DNA of 64,000 nt from Selaginella moellendorffii (GCF_000143415.4 NW_003314313.1:80418-144417), one strand, 5' to 3'. Numbered from the stretch's first letter, positions 1 to 11,429 are shown. Notes: generated by a model not told the origin, from the letters alone. Numbers and translations are program-made.

Positions 1-693
1 TATTTCGGGTTTAAATATAAAAAATAGAATTCCTTATTTAGTTAAAAAATATAATAATACTATAAGAATAACAAAATCTAGTGAATGCACTATTATAGCT
101 ATTAATTTTGAAATTAATTATTTGTTTATTATTGGCAAAATAAGAATTTAACATATTTAACATATATACCAATATTTTCTAGAATAACTTATTTTCATAA
201 AAATTGTGATATAAGTTTCTCAACATTATATGCAAGATACCCAAAAAATTCATTAAAAAAGGGTAAATTTTTTAAATCCTCTAATGGGAAGAATATAGTT
301 TATTTAAATTTAAATTTTATACTTAAACTTTATTCTGGAGAAAATTTATTATAAAAGTCTGACAATAAAGAATATAATGATAATTGTATACTTACTCTCT
401 AAACTAATGGCAACCTTATTTTATATAATTAATATTTTAAAAATTTATGATTAATAAATAAATTTTGTGTTAAATGTTTTTTTCTCACATATATTATTAT
501 TCAAAACGATTGCAATTTTGTAAGTTATAATGCTTCAGCACCAAATAAATATTGGTGGGCAAACATGTTGGATGCATAAAATAAAATAATTATTTTTTAC
601 TGTAAAAATTTTAACTGCAATATATTAAAGTAATTTTTAATAATTTTAATTTGAATATCCTACTAGTAAACCTTAGGGTTTCTTGTTCTATCC
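1..693. other. AT-rich intergenic DNA
   Basis: Strongly A/T-rich with no open frame of note and no repeat family I recognise. The composition changes sharply near 660, where the first gene begins. Confidence 0.6.
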
Positions 694-1836
694 ATGGGGC
701 AAGCGTCTTCGATCGAGGAGGCTGTGGAAGTGAAAGCGCCGTCCATGGAGGAACGACCTTCTCTATCATTGCCTGCAAAAACGCTTATTGCTGGTGTTGC
801 GTTTGGAGCATCGCTGCCGATTGCGCAGGTATTTTGATCTTCTGGACGGGGAAATTTCACTCCCTTTTTGCTGGAAGCGTGTAGGAAAGCTTTGCAGGAT
901 TTCCTGTGCCACTCCACTTGCGAGCTCGGCTTTTGGTGCGGCGTTTGTGGCTTTATGCTCGACATCTTCAATGCAGGTTCTTTTTCTTCTTTCTTCTTTC
1001 TTTGAAGAAACTGAAAGTAGATTGAATAGATTGTGAATCAAATCGAAAGGATTGCTGCTGCCGAGTTTCCAGATGTTGATGCTGGTTTCTCGTCGTCGTC
1101 TCAAATTCTTCCTGTGCTCTTACCAGCGTTGATAGGCCTCGTATCCTTCAAGGTATAGAATCAAGAGTACAAGTTTATGTTTCCTGCTTAAAACCAAATG
1201 GAAATCTTGTGCAGGCTTTAGGTGGCAAGTATCGGAATCTATTGCCAAGTGATGTGCGATTTCCTGGAGTTTATGCACTGGCTTATCTTCCTTGTAAGTT
1301 CTCAACTCTTCCATTTTGTTTCCTCGCATAAAGATCATCTCACAGCAGGAATGCGCTATGCCTCCAAGCACGAAAAGTTCCTCATCAGGCTTTTGTACAG
1401 AGAGTTTGGTTGCCACCACTGCGGCAAGACAATCGGAGAAAGGTAAAATCCCAAAACACTTAGCTTTGAAGCCTTCGATAGCGATTGATGATCTCGGTTA
1501 GCATTGCAGATCACATACCGCCTAATGCTCTTCACTGGAAGCCTCGGCGCCGGCTCAAACTGACCCAAAAGTTCTATCCTCAGTGCATTCCTTGCATGAA
1601 AGTCCAGAGCAGCTCACTCCGGCATGGATTGAATCCACTGGTCTATCACCACAAATCCGGCTGGCCACAGGTACTCGAAAGCTAAAAAAAACTCTATTCG
1701 CTCCACCAGGCTAAAAACTTCCCGTGTTTCTGTTCAGCCATTTGTATTTTCAGGCTTTTTTCTGCCTGCTCTTGTTCCAGATGCTGAAGAGCTCAAAGGA
1801 GAGCTGCTAACCTACCATTTTGCAAAGTGGACTTGA
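694..1836 (+). CDS. Uncharacterised membrane-associated protein with HNH-like Cys/His motif (7 exons)
   Basis: I built this model by frame continuity: exons 694-828, 890-976, 1030-1152, 1215-1293, 1346-1442, 1502-1670 and 1738-1836, with GT..AG introns of 61, 53, 62, 52, 59 and 67 nt. The exons sum to 789 nt, giving 262 residues. The N-terminus (MGQASS) is polar and is followed by two or three hydrophobic stretches (residues about 30-75 and 95-113), so membrane association is likely. The C-terminal half carries CHHCG, then DHIPPN about ten residues later, then QCIPC. This Cx2C / DH / Cx2C order resembles a treble-clef (HNH-type) zinc site. The last exon is hydrophobic at its start and ends FAKWT-stop. 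I have seen similar uncharacterised plant proteins but cannot name a function. The first acceptor (after 889) and the third exon's acceptor (after 1029) are the least certain; both were chosen because they keep the frame. No regulatory site is evident. The gene converges on the GT61 gene with 122 bp between stop codons. Confidence 0.75.
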
Positions 1837-1958
1837 CATTCTTTCTGACCGGAAGAACCATTTTATTAGTTTTAACATTTTTATATTTTTTCCGGTTGTG
1901 GAAAAGATTTACAAACATTTTTGTTTCCTTTTTGTACAGTCCAAAACATGCAAAACCT

Positions 1959-3549
1959 CTAGAAAACACTCTCTTTGAATGCTTGCTCAAGGAGAGGTCT
2001 AAACCTGTGCAGGGACAGCATGACATCCTGGTTCTGCAAGTAAATCTTCTTCATCTCCCACCAGCCCTTGGAGGTGATCTCCTCAGGATGTGCAACAGCT
2101 GCACTCTCCCGCCCCAGCTTCTTCACCAGGCTGCTCTCCTCCGCCACGATCTTGTACTCCAAATACCTAAGCCCTGCTTTCATGGCTGGCTGGCCATAGT
2201 AAGTCTGCGCAGCCCATTCCGTCCCCAGAGGAACAATCTGAATGAAAACCGAAGCCGGCCTCATAAACAGGAAGTGCGTGAGTGCCGCCCCATGCACGCC
2301 AACCATGACATGGGCCGAGTGCAGCTCCTCGTGAAGCTCAAACAGGGACGAGTGCGAGTTTGGTGCGAGCACAACGACACGGAACCCGATCTTCTTGGCC
2401 AGCCTCACGAGCGCGTTCTGGTTGAGCAAGACCCTGCTGCCCTTCCGGGCCAGCAGCACCAACTTTGGGCTCGAAGATCCGCCAACTTTGTTGCCAACTT
2501 TTGCGACGCGGGACATGGGCTTGAGTGGAGATTTCTGGGAGTTGAGCGAGGCTTTGAGCAGCTGCTGGAAGTCGCGCATTGAAGCTTCTGGTGCTTGGCT
2601 GGCGATGGCGAGCTCGTCGTGAATTTGCATCCCCAGGATTGCTTGCGGGAAGCAGTGGACACGCTTGGATCGATCGAAATCCTGGACGGGATAGTTTGAG
2701 AGCTTGCTCACGATGCTACCGTATTTCATCATCCACCATCTGTGGAGCTCCAGGACGAGGAAGACAACCTCGCCATGGAATTTGTGCGAGGTGATGAAGA
2801 GGGGAATGAGGCCGTCGTTAAACTCGTGGTAGACGTTGCCGGTGTAGCCGCCCGTGGAGAGGATCACCGCCGGGACGGAATGGTTTGTGTCGCAGGGCAT
2901 GCTGGGCGAGGAGCTGCGAGGGAGGATTTCCAGCGAGACCTCTCCAATTGTGGCCATGCAGCTCTTCTCCCATTTTCTTGTGTAAGGCTTGATCTTTGCC
3001 ACAACTTGGTGTGATTCTTGGGGTGATTCTGCGTCCAGGAGCGCGACTTTTCCGGCTCTTCCACCGCTCACTCGGACGTCGCCTCGCAATTCGCATACGT
3101 CGGTTCGAAAGTGAGAGAAATCGCAAGTGATGTTTGCTTTGATTTTCTCCATATTCAAGCCTGCGTAGCCAAGAGCACGAAACCTTACAAATGGTTTGCG
3201 AATTTCCTACAAATCGAATCGCACCTAGTCCTTGAGCTTTCTCTTCTTGAGCTACCGGTTGCTGGGCTCGATCCTGGTTTCCATTGCTGAATTTCCCCAA
3301 CAACAAGTTCATCCGCCTGCCGGGATTGCTCCTGAAAAGAATGAACAGCTCTGGAACATCATCTGCGAGAAAAATTGTCAATCAAGAAAATTCACAGAGA
3401 AATTGAGCTCTGGCGCATCGATTCCTACAAACTATTGCTGCTCTGTGCTGGATGACGCTCAACAATTCCACGATTATCCAGCTCCCCAGTGCCGCGAAAC
3501 AGAGGACAACTCTTGCGCTCCGGCGATTCTTCTTCCATCCCTTCGCCAT
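1959..3549 (-). CDS. Glycosyltransferase family 61 (DUF563) type II membrane protein, 3 exons
   Basis: Exons on the minus strand are 3549-3429, 3362-3256 and 3206-1959, with GT..AG introns of 66 and 49 nt. Together they encode 491 residues, usual for plant GT61. The start at 3549-3547 gives a short basic tail (KKNRR) and one hydrophobic signal-anchor (residues about 13-33), as expected for a Golgi type II enzyme; starting inside exon 3 would lose the anchor. The catalytic region holds the family landmarks CDFSHFRTDVC (about 104-114), YHEFNDG (about 202-208) and GVHGAALTHFLFM (about 379-391). Family knowledge: plant GT61 enzymes transfer xylose or arabinose to xylan in the Golgi, or beta-1,2-xylose to N-glycans. 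The sequence does not say which activity this member has. All landmark motifs are intact and no frameshift is seen, so the gene looks functional. Confidence 0.9.
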
Positions 3550-3911
3550 TGCAAGGATTGAGAGAAACGGGCCAAGAGGTCTTCAATGTACAGCCGGGCC
3601 AAAGGCACGTATGACTCGGAGAAAGAACGAACGGTTTTGCAAAACAAAAGTTTTCTTTTTTCTCGATCGCAGCCGTCGGTGGCCAGAAGGTTGGCAGCCG
3701 TCGATGGGCGAAAATCCAAAACATCGTGTGAGACACCCAATTGAATCAAACAACCAAGCTTTGCTACACAGCTTTCACATATAAATTTGTGAATCATGGG
3801 CTCTCACTCACTACTTAATTCTTTCGTTATCTCCCCTAATTCTCTTTTGGTTTTCTTTTTTCCTTGCACGTCTCTATCGCCACCATTGCATTCATTTTGC
3901 TTACGTAGACG
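3550..3911. other. Upstream region of the GT61 gene
   Basis: Contains the presumed promoter of the minus-strand GT61 gene. A TATA-like A/T string lies at about 3778-3786. Open frames here on both strands lack protein-like features. Confidence 0.35.
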
Positions 3912-3993
3912 TCGCTGTTGTGGTCCGTCCGATCCGACGAAGCCGTGTTCCACGTAAAGCTGGAAGATGAGTACAACGGAGTCATTATCAGCG
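3912..3993 (+). pseudogene. Orphan exon-like coding fragment
   Basis: An 82-bp island of balanced composition in AT-rich DNA reads as protein-like sequence (LLWSVRSDEAVFHVKLEDEY, then NGVIISG). It is bounded by a possible acceptor (..acgtag, just upstream) and a possible donor (GGGGTATC, at its end), in the style of the short-intron genes nearby. No partner exon was found on either side. I do not recognise the protein. It may be a leftover exon of a lost gene. Confidence 0.3.
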
Positions 3994-4949
3994 GGGTATC
4001 TTTTACACGAATAATACTCTGTTTAAACCCGGGCCTGCTGGCTTCAATTGGCTTGGGTTGGTGGCACATTGCCTTTAAAATTAAAATCGATAATATTAAA
4101 TTAAGCCATCTGGCTGGCTTAACCTTTTGCGTCCAGATTTTGCTTGATCTACATAGTTGTTATCAAACTGTTCTGATAATTAAATTAAAATATATGCAAA
4201 TATTAATGAACTGAAATATCTAGGAGCTTTAAAAGTAATGTAGAGCATAACTAAATACGTTTTTTAGAAAACAATAAAGAATATTATGTAATAGTACAGC
4301 TAAACTTTCATGGAATCTATTTATTTATAAATAAAAAAAATGTTATATTAAAATATTGGGATAAATCAAGAACTTGTTTAACTGTATTTTAAAATAATTG
4401 GAATTTACTTTTCGCTAAAGATATAAGGTGAAGCTATTATGGTTTTTAAATTTTTGATAAGTATTTTAATAATAAAATTAAAAGTTATGAAGTATGTGAA
4501 TAATAATAATAAAAACATTTTTGTCATATAAACTATATAATAAATATACTTCATGATAATATAATAGTAATTTTTTATATATATTACTTATTTTTCTCAA
4601 TTTTAACCATACAGTCCACTACACCAATTATAATGAAAATATAGATAGCCTATACCTCTCTGTTCATTTTTTTTCTTACAACAAACAAGCTTGCAGGATT
4701 TTTAAAAACTTAGAAGAAATAAATTTATTTATTAAAATTTATTATAATTATGAAAAATAAATTACAATAAATTTTATACTCTGAAAGAATTACTAATCTA
4801 GTAAAATGTATTTGAATTCTATACATTTAGTTCACTGGGTTATTGTTAAGTATATTTTGATATAAAAAATATATATCTAGACAAGAGGAAGCTATTCCTC
4901 TGAAAGAAATATACACATTCTTTTTTATTTTATTTTTTTGGTTGTTTCC

Positions 4950-5120
4950 TGGCTCATTAGATGGATTGAAATATATCATTTGTATGAGTTTATGTTTGGG
5001 TTCATAATTAAGGCATATTAGCAACTTAAAGTCTGGCAGAATTTATGTTAACATATTAGTGATTATCATTATTTATTACCATATAACTATAGGTAAACGT
5101 AAACCTCCCTTGAGAGAGAA
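4950..5120 (+). repeat. Old fragment of family B internal region
   Basis: Colinear with the start of the family B internal region (22235-22440). Shared landmarks in the same order are the gatggattga stretch, ttagcaact, ggcag, atgttaaca/atgttagcc and the cttcc/cctccc...ttg end. Divergence is much greater than between the two large copies, so this is an old remnant. Confidence 0.5.
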
Positions 5121-5451
5121 ATTTTTATATAATAAGTATTTAAAAGTAATTATGCATTTTTATGGCAATTGTGAATTTTAAAATTAGTATTAGAAACTAA
5201 TATAACTTAAAAATATAAAACTTAATTTTCATCTTCTTATACACTAAGTTTGTAATTGGTGCAGACCCTAACCAAAAATAATTATGATTTAAAATTTAGA
5301 GAAACTAAAATCTTATTCATAGAATATACAAATGTGGTATATTAATATATCCACTTATTAAAATTATAGAAATAGTGTTATACTTAAAGCATTTTATGGT
5401 AACTTCTTTGTTATTATATGCATAAAACATAATTTTTAAATTTCTAATTGT

Positions 5452-5525
5452 GAGTGCTCAAGATATAGGAATAAGTATATTAATTGGGATTTAGACCCTT
5501 GCTTATATATAAAAATGGATAGATT
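5452..5525 (+). repeat. Dispersed repeat, copy 1
   Basis: About 74 bp nearly identical to 36440-36513. Both run from gagtgctc through attaattgggatttagaccc to a tggat end. I do not know the family. Confidence 0.6.
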
Positions 5526-5615
5526 AAATTTAATCTTGAATGGACAGTTTTTATGCTATAGTACTATAATTAGTGTATTACCTAACTAGGGTAATATGTA
5601 TGTGTCTATGTGTAT

Positions 5616-5755
<140 letters not shown>

Positions 5756-6076
5756 TTTTACAAACCTTACACCATCTTGCCCTCTAGAAGATGACAACAA
5801 GTTAGGTGGAACATTTGGAGCTTTTGTGGGGCAATTATAAACTACCACAAGAATCTAAAACTCCCATAAAACTATTAACAAAGTTTCTAACAACCATGAT
5901 TGAAAAAAAACCCAAAACTATTACATAAGCATTAGTCCACTATAGAATTTTAATGCACCACTTGCAACTTTGTGTGCAATTGCCAAATGCTTAAACCAAC
6001 CATGAAACCATAGTTTCAAACTAAAGTAAAGGACTTTAAAAACTATTATTGTCTATAGAGTTGGTCTAAAGTTGAG

Positions 6077-6270
6077 TGTAAGCTCTTGAATTTGGACTTC
6101 CAGGGAGGTCATTTACCCCAGTACTATTGAAACCCAAAGACGCTTAACCTCAAATATTCCAAAACCCTTAACCGATTGGAAAAGGGGGTGCACTTTTATT
6201 TATGGGCCCTTTCCCTCTATATTTAAACCCCATGGACCATCTCTCAAATCGTTCTCTTTAGTTGCTTACA
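6077..6270 (-). repeat. TRIM LTR (3' LTR in element sense)
   Basis: Begins TGTAAGCT and ends GCTTACA, short inverted ends as in LTRs. It matches 6475-6668 along its length with scattered substitutions. Confidence 0.85.
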
Positions 6271-6474
6271 ATCCACCATGCTTCCCTGCAAGTTCACGCC
6301 CTCATGAACAGAAGCTGAGAGCCATAGCTCTCCTAAGAGCCCCGCTCTCTTGACACCCTACCCCTTGGGTCGAGCCCAATAGGAGTAAACTGGACCAGCC
6401 ACGTGTCAATAACATGTGGTATGATTCTCCTAGCCAACTAACAAAGTCAAACCCGAGACCGCTCTAATATCAAA

Positions 6475-6668
6475 TATAAGCTCCCAAATTTGGACTTCCC
6501 ATGAGGTCACCCAACCCAGTACTATTCAAACCCAAGGATGCTTAACCCCTAATATCCCAAGACCCTTAACCAATTGAAAAAGGGGGTGCACTTTTATTCA
6601 TGGGCCCTTTCCTTTTATATTTGAACCCCATAGACCGTCTCTCAAGTTGTTGTCTTTGGTTGTTTATA
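6475..6668 (-). repeat. TRIM LTR (5' LTR in element sense)
   Basis: Begins TATAAGCT (one change from TGTAAGCT) and ends TTTATA. It borders the primer-site remnant. Confidence 0.85.
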
Positions 6669-7071
6669 TTGAGTTGAGTTCACAAGTTGAGCTCAATTTA
6701 GCTCAAGTCAATACTAGTCATTATAGTCAACCATAAGTATTATAAGGAAATATTAAATCAGAAAAATGTTATTCTTTGGTGAACTTGAAATTTATGAATT
6801 TAAGTATCAATGGTTCAGAGAAATTTCTATTTTTTGAATCTTTCTAATGCAATTTATACAATAAAATACTGTTTCTAGAATTAGAAGTTCGTTTGAACCC
6901 ATAGAAATTTTTGGGCTTTATTGGTCTCAAATAAAATGGGAATATTGAAGTTCGAATGAACTTAAAATTTCTATTGTACATTTTAACATTTTAACATTTC
7001 AACAATTGACCAAAAATATATAAATAATTTGAAACACTGATTCACTCATTCATTCTTTAGGGTTTACAGAG

Positions 7072-7317
7072 ATGGGAAGCAATGAAGACAAAAAATCTGT
7101 AAGTAGTTTTAGCATACAGAAATGTGAGAATATTAATTTTGTTTCACTACCACAATTTTCATATTATACGCCTAGTCTTTATTACCCATCCGGAAATGTG
7201 GAGACCATTGTCACTATTGATAAAAATGCTCTTGTTACTTTTGAAACAACAATCCAAAGCAAGAGAAAAGAAGAAATGAATAGCACAGCAGAAAGCACTA
7301 ATAAATCCACTCTATAA
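7072..7317 (+). CDS. Small hypothetical ORF
   Basis: 81 codons starting ATGGGAAGC, rich in Ser, Lys, Thr and Asn, with no motif I recognise. The start follows an A/T-rich leader containing agggttt, common in plant 5' regions. It could be a short gene or a chance frame; it lies between mobile-element remnants and a TA microsatellite. Confidence 0.2.
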   Translation: MGSNEDKKSVSSFSIQKCENINFVSLPQFSYYTPSLYYPSGNVETIVTIDKNALVTFETTIQSKRKEEMNSTAESTNKSTL

Positions 7318-7363
7318 ACCTTTCAATGGCTTTTGTAATCCACTAAAATAAATTTTAAAAAAA

Positions 7364-7365
<2 letters not shown>

Positions 7366-7405
<40 letters not shown>
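7366..7405. repeat. (TA)n microsatellite
   Basis: About 20 uninterrupted TA dinucleotides. Confidence 0.95.
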
Positions 7406-7407
<2 letters not shown>

Positions 7408-7507
7408 TATTTTTTTTGATATGTTTTGTCTTTGCAAAGAGTGTAAGTATATATAATGTGGACAAATCAAAGAGTTACATTTATATATGATTTTGGGATT
7501 GAAAGGT

Positions 7508-8171
7508 AATCTTGCAAAAAGGCATACTCGTGTGCCTATATATATTCACCATTATTATATATGGTAGGCCAGCTTTATAAATTAAGGCTCCGTATTAATT
7601 ATATGCTAGTTTTTAGCTTCTGAAACCTTATAGCCACTTGTTTCTCATAGTAAGTTGAAATTACTGAGACTGACAATTATGATTTAATATATTGTCATAT
7701 CATAATAAAACATCATTCTTGAGATTGAAATATAGTATATTAATCAGAGAATTCTTATTTCTGGGAAGTTTAATTCTTCCTGTGTATTGCAATGGTTAGG
7801 AAGAACTTTACTTTTGGTCCTGGAGGCCTTTCATATGAGTCTCCACTTCCATCTCCAATCTCAAATAATAATCCACCTTCACCTCTACGCAACAATCCTT
7901 CTTTTCATTTTGAGGGCTATTGTGAGGCTCTTCTATTTGCGACCTCGAGTTCAATCTCAAGAATGATGTTTTATTATGACATGACAATATATTGAATCAT
8001 AATTGTCAGTCTCAATAATTTCAACCTACTATGAGAGACAAATGGCTATAGGGTTTCAGAAGCTAAAAACTAGCATATAATTAATATGGAGCCTTATTTT
8101 ATATAGCTAACCTACCATATATAATAATGGCAAATATACACAGACACGCGAGTATGCCTTTTTGCAAGATT
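7508..8171. repeat. Large inverted repeat (foldback element or hairpin locus)
   Basis: The left arm (7508-7728) and right arm (7951-8171) are reverse complements over about 221 bp with few mismatches, separated by a 222-bp loop. Landmarks: aatcttgcaaaaaggcatac at the outer left pairs with gtatgcctttttgcaagatt at the outer right, and catcattcttgagattga pairs with tcaatctcaagaatgatg inside. I see no convincing target site duplication. The loop has a 67-codon frame (7792-7995) without recognisable features. This could be a foldback/MULE-type non-autonomous transposon or a small-RNA-producing hairpin. Confidence 0.85.
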
Positions 8172-8214
8172 TGCAAAAGATGCCTCAAGTGCAAGGAATA
8201 AAAATTCCTTTTTT

Positions 8215-9160
8215 ATGATGTTATTAAAAGAGTTGAATTGCCCCCAAACACCAAGGCCAAGTGCCCCAGCTGGGCACTTGGCGCAAGCCGGCCAAGGGGC
8301 TTGGGGGCGATTCGGATCTGTTCCTAACACTCATGTGCAAGGACTTCTTAGGCCGTGTGCCTGGGGCGACCACTTGGCCTTGGCACTTGGCGCTGGCACC
8401 GGCTCGCCCCCAAGCCCTTTAGCCGGCTCGCGCCAAATGCCCAGTGCGGGCACTTGGCACAGGGACTTGGCCCGGGCTTGGGCCCGCCCCCAAACACCTT
8501 TGCCAGCCCACATGGAGTGAACCAGCGAACCAGCCCGCCCCCAATTGCCTTGGCTGGCTCGTGCCAAATGCCCAGCATGGGAATTTGGCACAGGCACTTG
8601 GCACGGGCACCGGCCTGCCCCCAAGCACCTTTGCTGGCCTGCACGGACTTGGCGCGGGCAGTTGGCGCGGGCGCTGGTTTGCTGGCGTACCGGCCCACCA
8701 TGGCCAGCCCAGGCGGAGTGCCCGGCCAAATGCCCGGCCCGGGCACTTGGCAGTGGCAGCGCTGGGCATGCAGCAGCAGTGCTGTGCTGGGCAGCGGCGT
8801 GGCATGGGCAATGCTGGGCAGCAACAGCGCGGCAGTGGTGGCACGGCAGCAGCGGTGCTGGGCAGCGGCAGACAGTGTGGTGCTGGGAGTGACATGGTGC
8901 TGGGCGGTGCTGGGCGGCACTGAGCGTGGCGTGGTGTGGCATGGGCACGGCAGTGCTGGGCATGGCGGTGCTGGGCGGGGCATGGCATGGGCGTGGGGGC
9001 ACTGGGCATGGCGTGGGCGCGGGGCCGCTGGGTGTGGCGGCGCTGGGTGTGGCGTGGGAGGGGAGTGGAGGAGAAAAACCTCTCTTGGCGGCATTCTGTT
9101 CGATGCCGATGGATCCCGTAGTCACTCCCAATCTCCCGCTCTACTTTCTGTAAAACCCTA
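8215..9160. repeat. GC-rich low-complexity repeat block
   Basis: A sharp island of very GC-rich DNA in AT-rich surroundings. The left half repeats variants of cacttggcacgggca and gcccccaagcacctttg; the right half repeats gtgctgggcagcggc-like units. Several frames stay open on both strands for 200 codons or more, but they encode Ala/Pro/His or Gly/Trp repeats and no domain. Two telo-box-like motifs follow (AAACCCTAA at 9153-9161, CCTAACCCTAAC at 9175-9186). I read it as a repeat, possibly of mobile-element origin. Confidence 0.6.
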
Positions 9161-9186
9161 ATGCCGGTGGCTGTCCTAACCCTAAC

Positions 9187-10068
9187 ATAACTTTCATCAC
9201 AGCCGTTCATTGTGGATGTAGTAAATTTTTATTACATTTTGCAAATATTTGCTAGCAATGTACAATTTCTATTCCATCTTAGATTTGATCACGTGACAAA
9301 GGTTTTGAGTTGTAATTCAATAATGGAGGTGTGCTTTAATATGACTATGCCATAATGTGAAATAATGTCACAGACGCATGTGTTGAATTGATCACAGTAC
9401 GAAATTATAAATGAGAATTATGTGTTTCTTGCAAGTGATAGTATCTTGTTAGAAAATATAAGATTATTAAATCATAAAGTGTTATTTCCAAAGAAATGTA
9501 TATAGATAATTTACTATAGGTGATAGATGGTAGTACAAAGATGGAATATATTGAAATGAGTTCAGAAGAATGTGATGATTTCTAGCTTTAATGGAGTACT
9601 GAAAATATGTACAATATTTAATTTGTTTGGCAATAGTTGGTTGATGGTAGATCCTAAAATAAAATCATTCCTATCTTTCATATTATGGCACATGCTTAAG
9701 GTGATATTTCTTTCCGTTCAACCAAAAGTTAATCCATATAATAAATTTGAGCATGTTTTTGAATTCAATATATACAGACTTTTAATATTGTACAACATAG
9801 TCCTATATGCTTCATACAGAATTTATTATAACAACATTATTCAATGTTAGATCCTAGAATAAAATCACCCTTTCTTTTCACATAATGGCATAACACATGT
9901 TTGAGATGAAATTTCTTTATAAAAGTTTAGAGTTCCAAAACCTAAAGGCAACAAAATGGAGAACTTCCTTTTGCATTACCAAGATCACCCATCGCTTTCT
10001 TTCTCCCAAAGTCTTATTTCAGAAAGTTTTCTTTCCAACGTTTCGATCTTTCTCTCGGTTTTATTTCA
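9187..10068. other. AT-rich DNA, no gene seen
   Basis: Contains two similar segments about 200 bp apart (near 9651-9718 and 9849-9922, both starting gatccta(a/g)aataaaatca), a local duplication. No coding signal. Confidence 0.45.
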
Positions 10069-11125
10069 TTGGAGGCTATGATTTGCAATAACATTGGTGT
10101 AGTTGAACGATTAGAGTTTCTTCTTTCGGGTGTATGTGAAGGTGAACAACATTGGGATTTGCAACATTCCAAGTCGAAGGAGATTCGAGTTTTTGGATCT
10201 CTAATCAAAGTGCGAGGCTGCAATCTTGCCAAAGTGAATGTGAAGCAAGAGTCAATTGTCATCATTTCTTTCTCTTCTAGTTCTAGTGGAGATGTTAGTC
10301 CAGTGCAAGCCAAGAATTTCCAAACTCCAACTTCACCGATATTCAAAGTTGTTTGCAACACTTTCCAATTTTCCCGCCTCTCTATCAATGTACATTCCTT
10401 TCTACATAAGCCCATTAGCGAGCTCCCATCTACATACAATGGCAATATCTTCTTTAAACTACCACCTCTTGTCAGCTCAAAATGAAAGGGGATGGAGACG
10501 AAGTAGGACGTCCACAACTAATGCAAGATCAAGACCACACATTTCCAGCATTTCGAAGGCACAGTGTCCATGGTTCATTATGGTGGGTATTTGGATTGTG
10601 TGAATAAAGCATGCAATCAAGAGCGCAGTAAAAACTCCACATTTTTTGAAGGATCTGCAACCAATTCTCCCATCTGTGACACCATTGGTGTTGGATTCAA
10701 GTGTTAGTTTTGCATGAATGCTCCATTGTGTCGCGCCATCTGCGGGGCCAAGATGTACTATTTTCTTCCACAGGATGGAGAGGCTGATAGTGCTATAGTA
10801 CATATTGACACGCACACATCCAATACAGGAAAGGATACAAAGGAGTCTAGTTAACCATTTCAAAGATGCAGTGTAGATAGAGATTGTGAGAAACTCATTT
10901 ACAACTCCAAAGCATGTTCAAAAAATAGTGCTCAAAGATTTTATCACAAGCACTTTACTTGATCCAGACTACAAGAATACTCAACTGGATGAGGCTAGCT
11001 TGCAGGAGTTACTACAACATGTGCAACCTGCAACTAGCCTCATGAGGTATGAAAATATTATTTCATACTTTTCAATAATATCTCTCTTACATTTTGTTTT
11101 ATTTAGGATAAAGTCTTGGATGTGA
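10069..11125 (+). pseudogene. Decayed coding region, possible N-terminal part of MULE-like transposase
   Basis: The plus strand reads in broken frames with protein-like stretches. One, at about 10580-10850, holds a cluster of Cys and His (GGYLDCVNKACN, VGFKC, FCMNAPLCRAICGAKMYYF, VHIDTHTSN), like a degenerate zinc-binding domain. Another is at 10886-11125 (FTTPKHVQKIVLKDFITSTL, then LDPDYKN). Stops and frame changes separate them. The position upstream of the transposase core at 11976-12186 suggests one broken locus, but this is inference. Confidence 0.35.
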
Positions 11126-11429
11126 ATCTCGAGAGGGGAAACTCCAATAAAAAATTAACTCAATCCTGGAACTAAAACAGACTTGTCTTTACAAGTTTAT
11201 CCATAGGAGTTTATTTCCAAATCAAGTCGTTAGTGAGCAAGAGTGCCCCTTTGTTTTCAAAATGTCTACCATGGGCCCTACCTTTGGTGTGGATTTTGTT
11301 TCCCGAATAAATATGTCTGGATCGAGTGACCTTGCTAATGACCTTCCCATACATCTCATTTGTATGGGAAGCAGAGCTGGGTAGCCGTGGTTCAACCCCA
11401 GCTGCCCGTGAGCCTCCACTCCCCACCCA

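Larger units (their letters stand above)
4215..5615. other. AT-rich intergenic DNA
   Basis: No gene seen. Two repeat remnants lie inside and are listed separately: an old family B fragment near 4950-5120 and a dispersed repeat at 5452-5525. Confidence 0.5.
6077..6668 (-). mobile_element. TRIM (miniature LTR retrotransposon), complete
   Basis: Two LTRs of about 194 bp (6077-6270 and 6475-6668) flank about 204 bp of internal DNA. The target site duplication is TTGAG (6072-6076 and 6669-6673). The internal region next to the right LTR reads gctctaatatcaaa, the reverse complement of a decayed tRNA-iMet primer site, so the element lies on the minus strand. There is no coding capacity, as expected for a TRIM, which depends on enzymes of other elements. 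A second copy lies at 52261-54661. Confidence 0.88.

Noticed and set aside
1827-2582. 251-codon plus-strand frame
   Set aside because: It overlaps the GT61 coding exon in antisense and has no features of its own.
8331-9210. Overlapping frames of 159-268 codons on both strands
   Set aside because: They arise from stop-poor GC-rich repeats; all encode simple Ala/Pro/His or Gly/Trp repeats and no domain.
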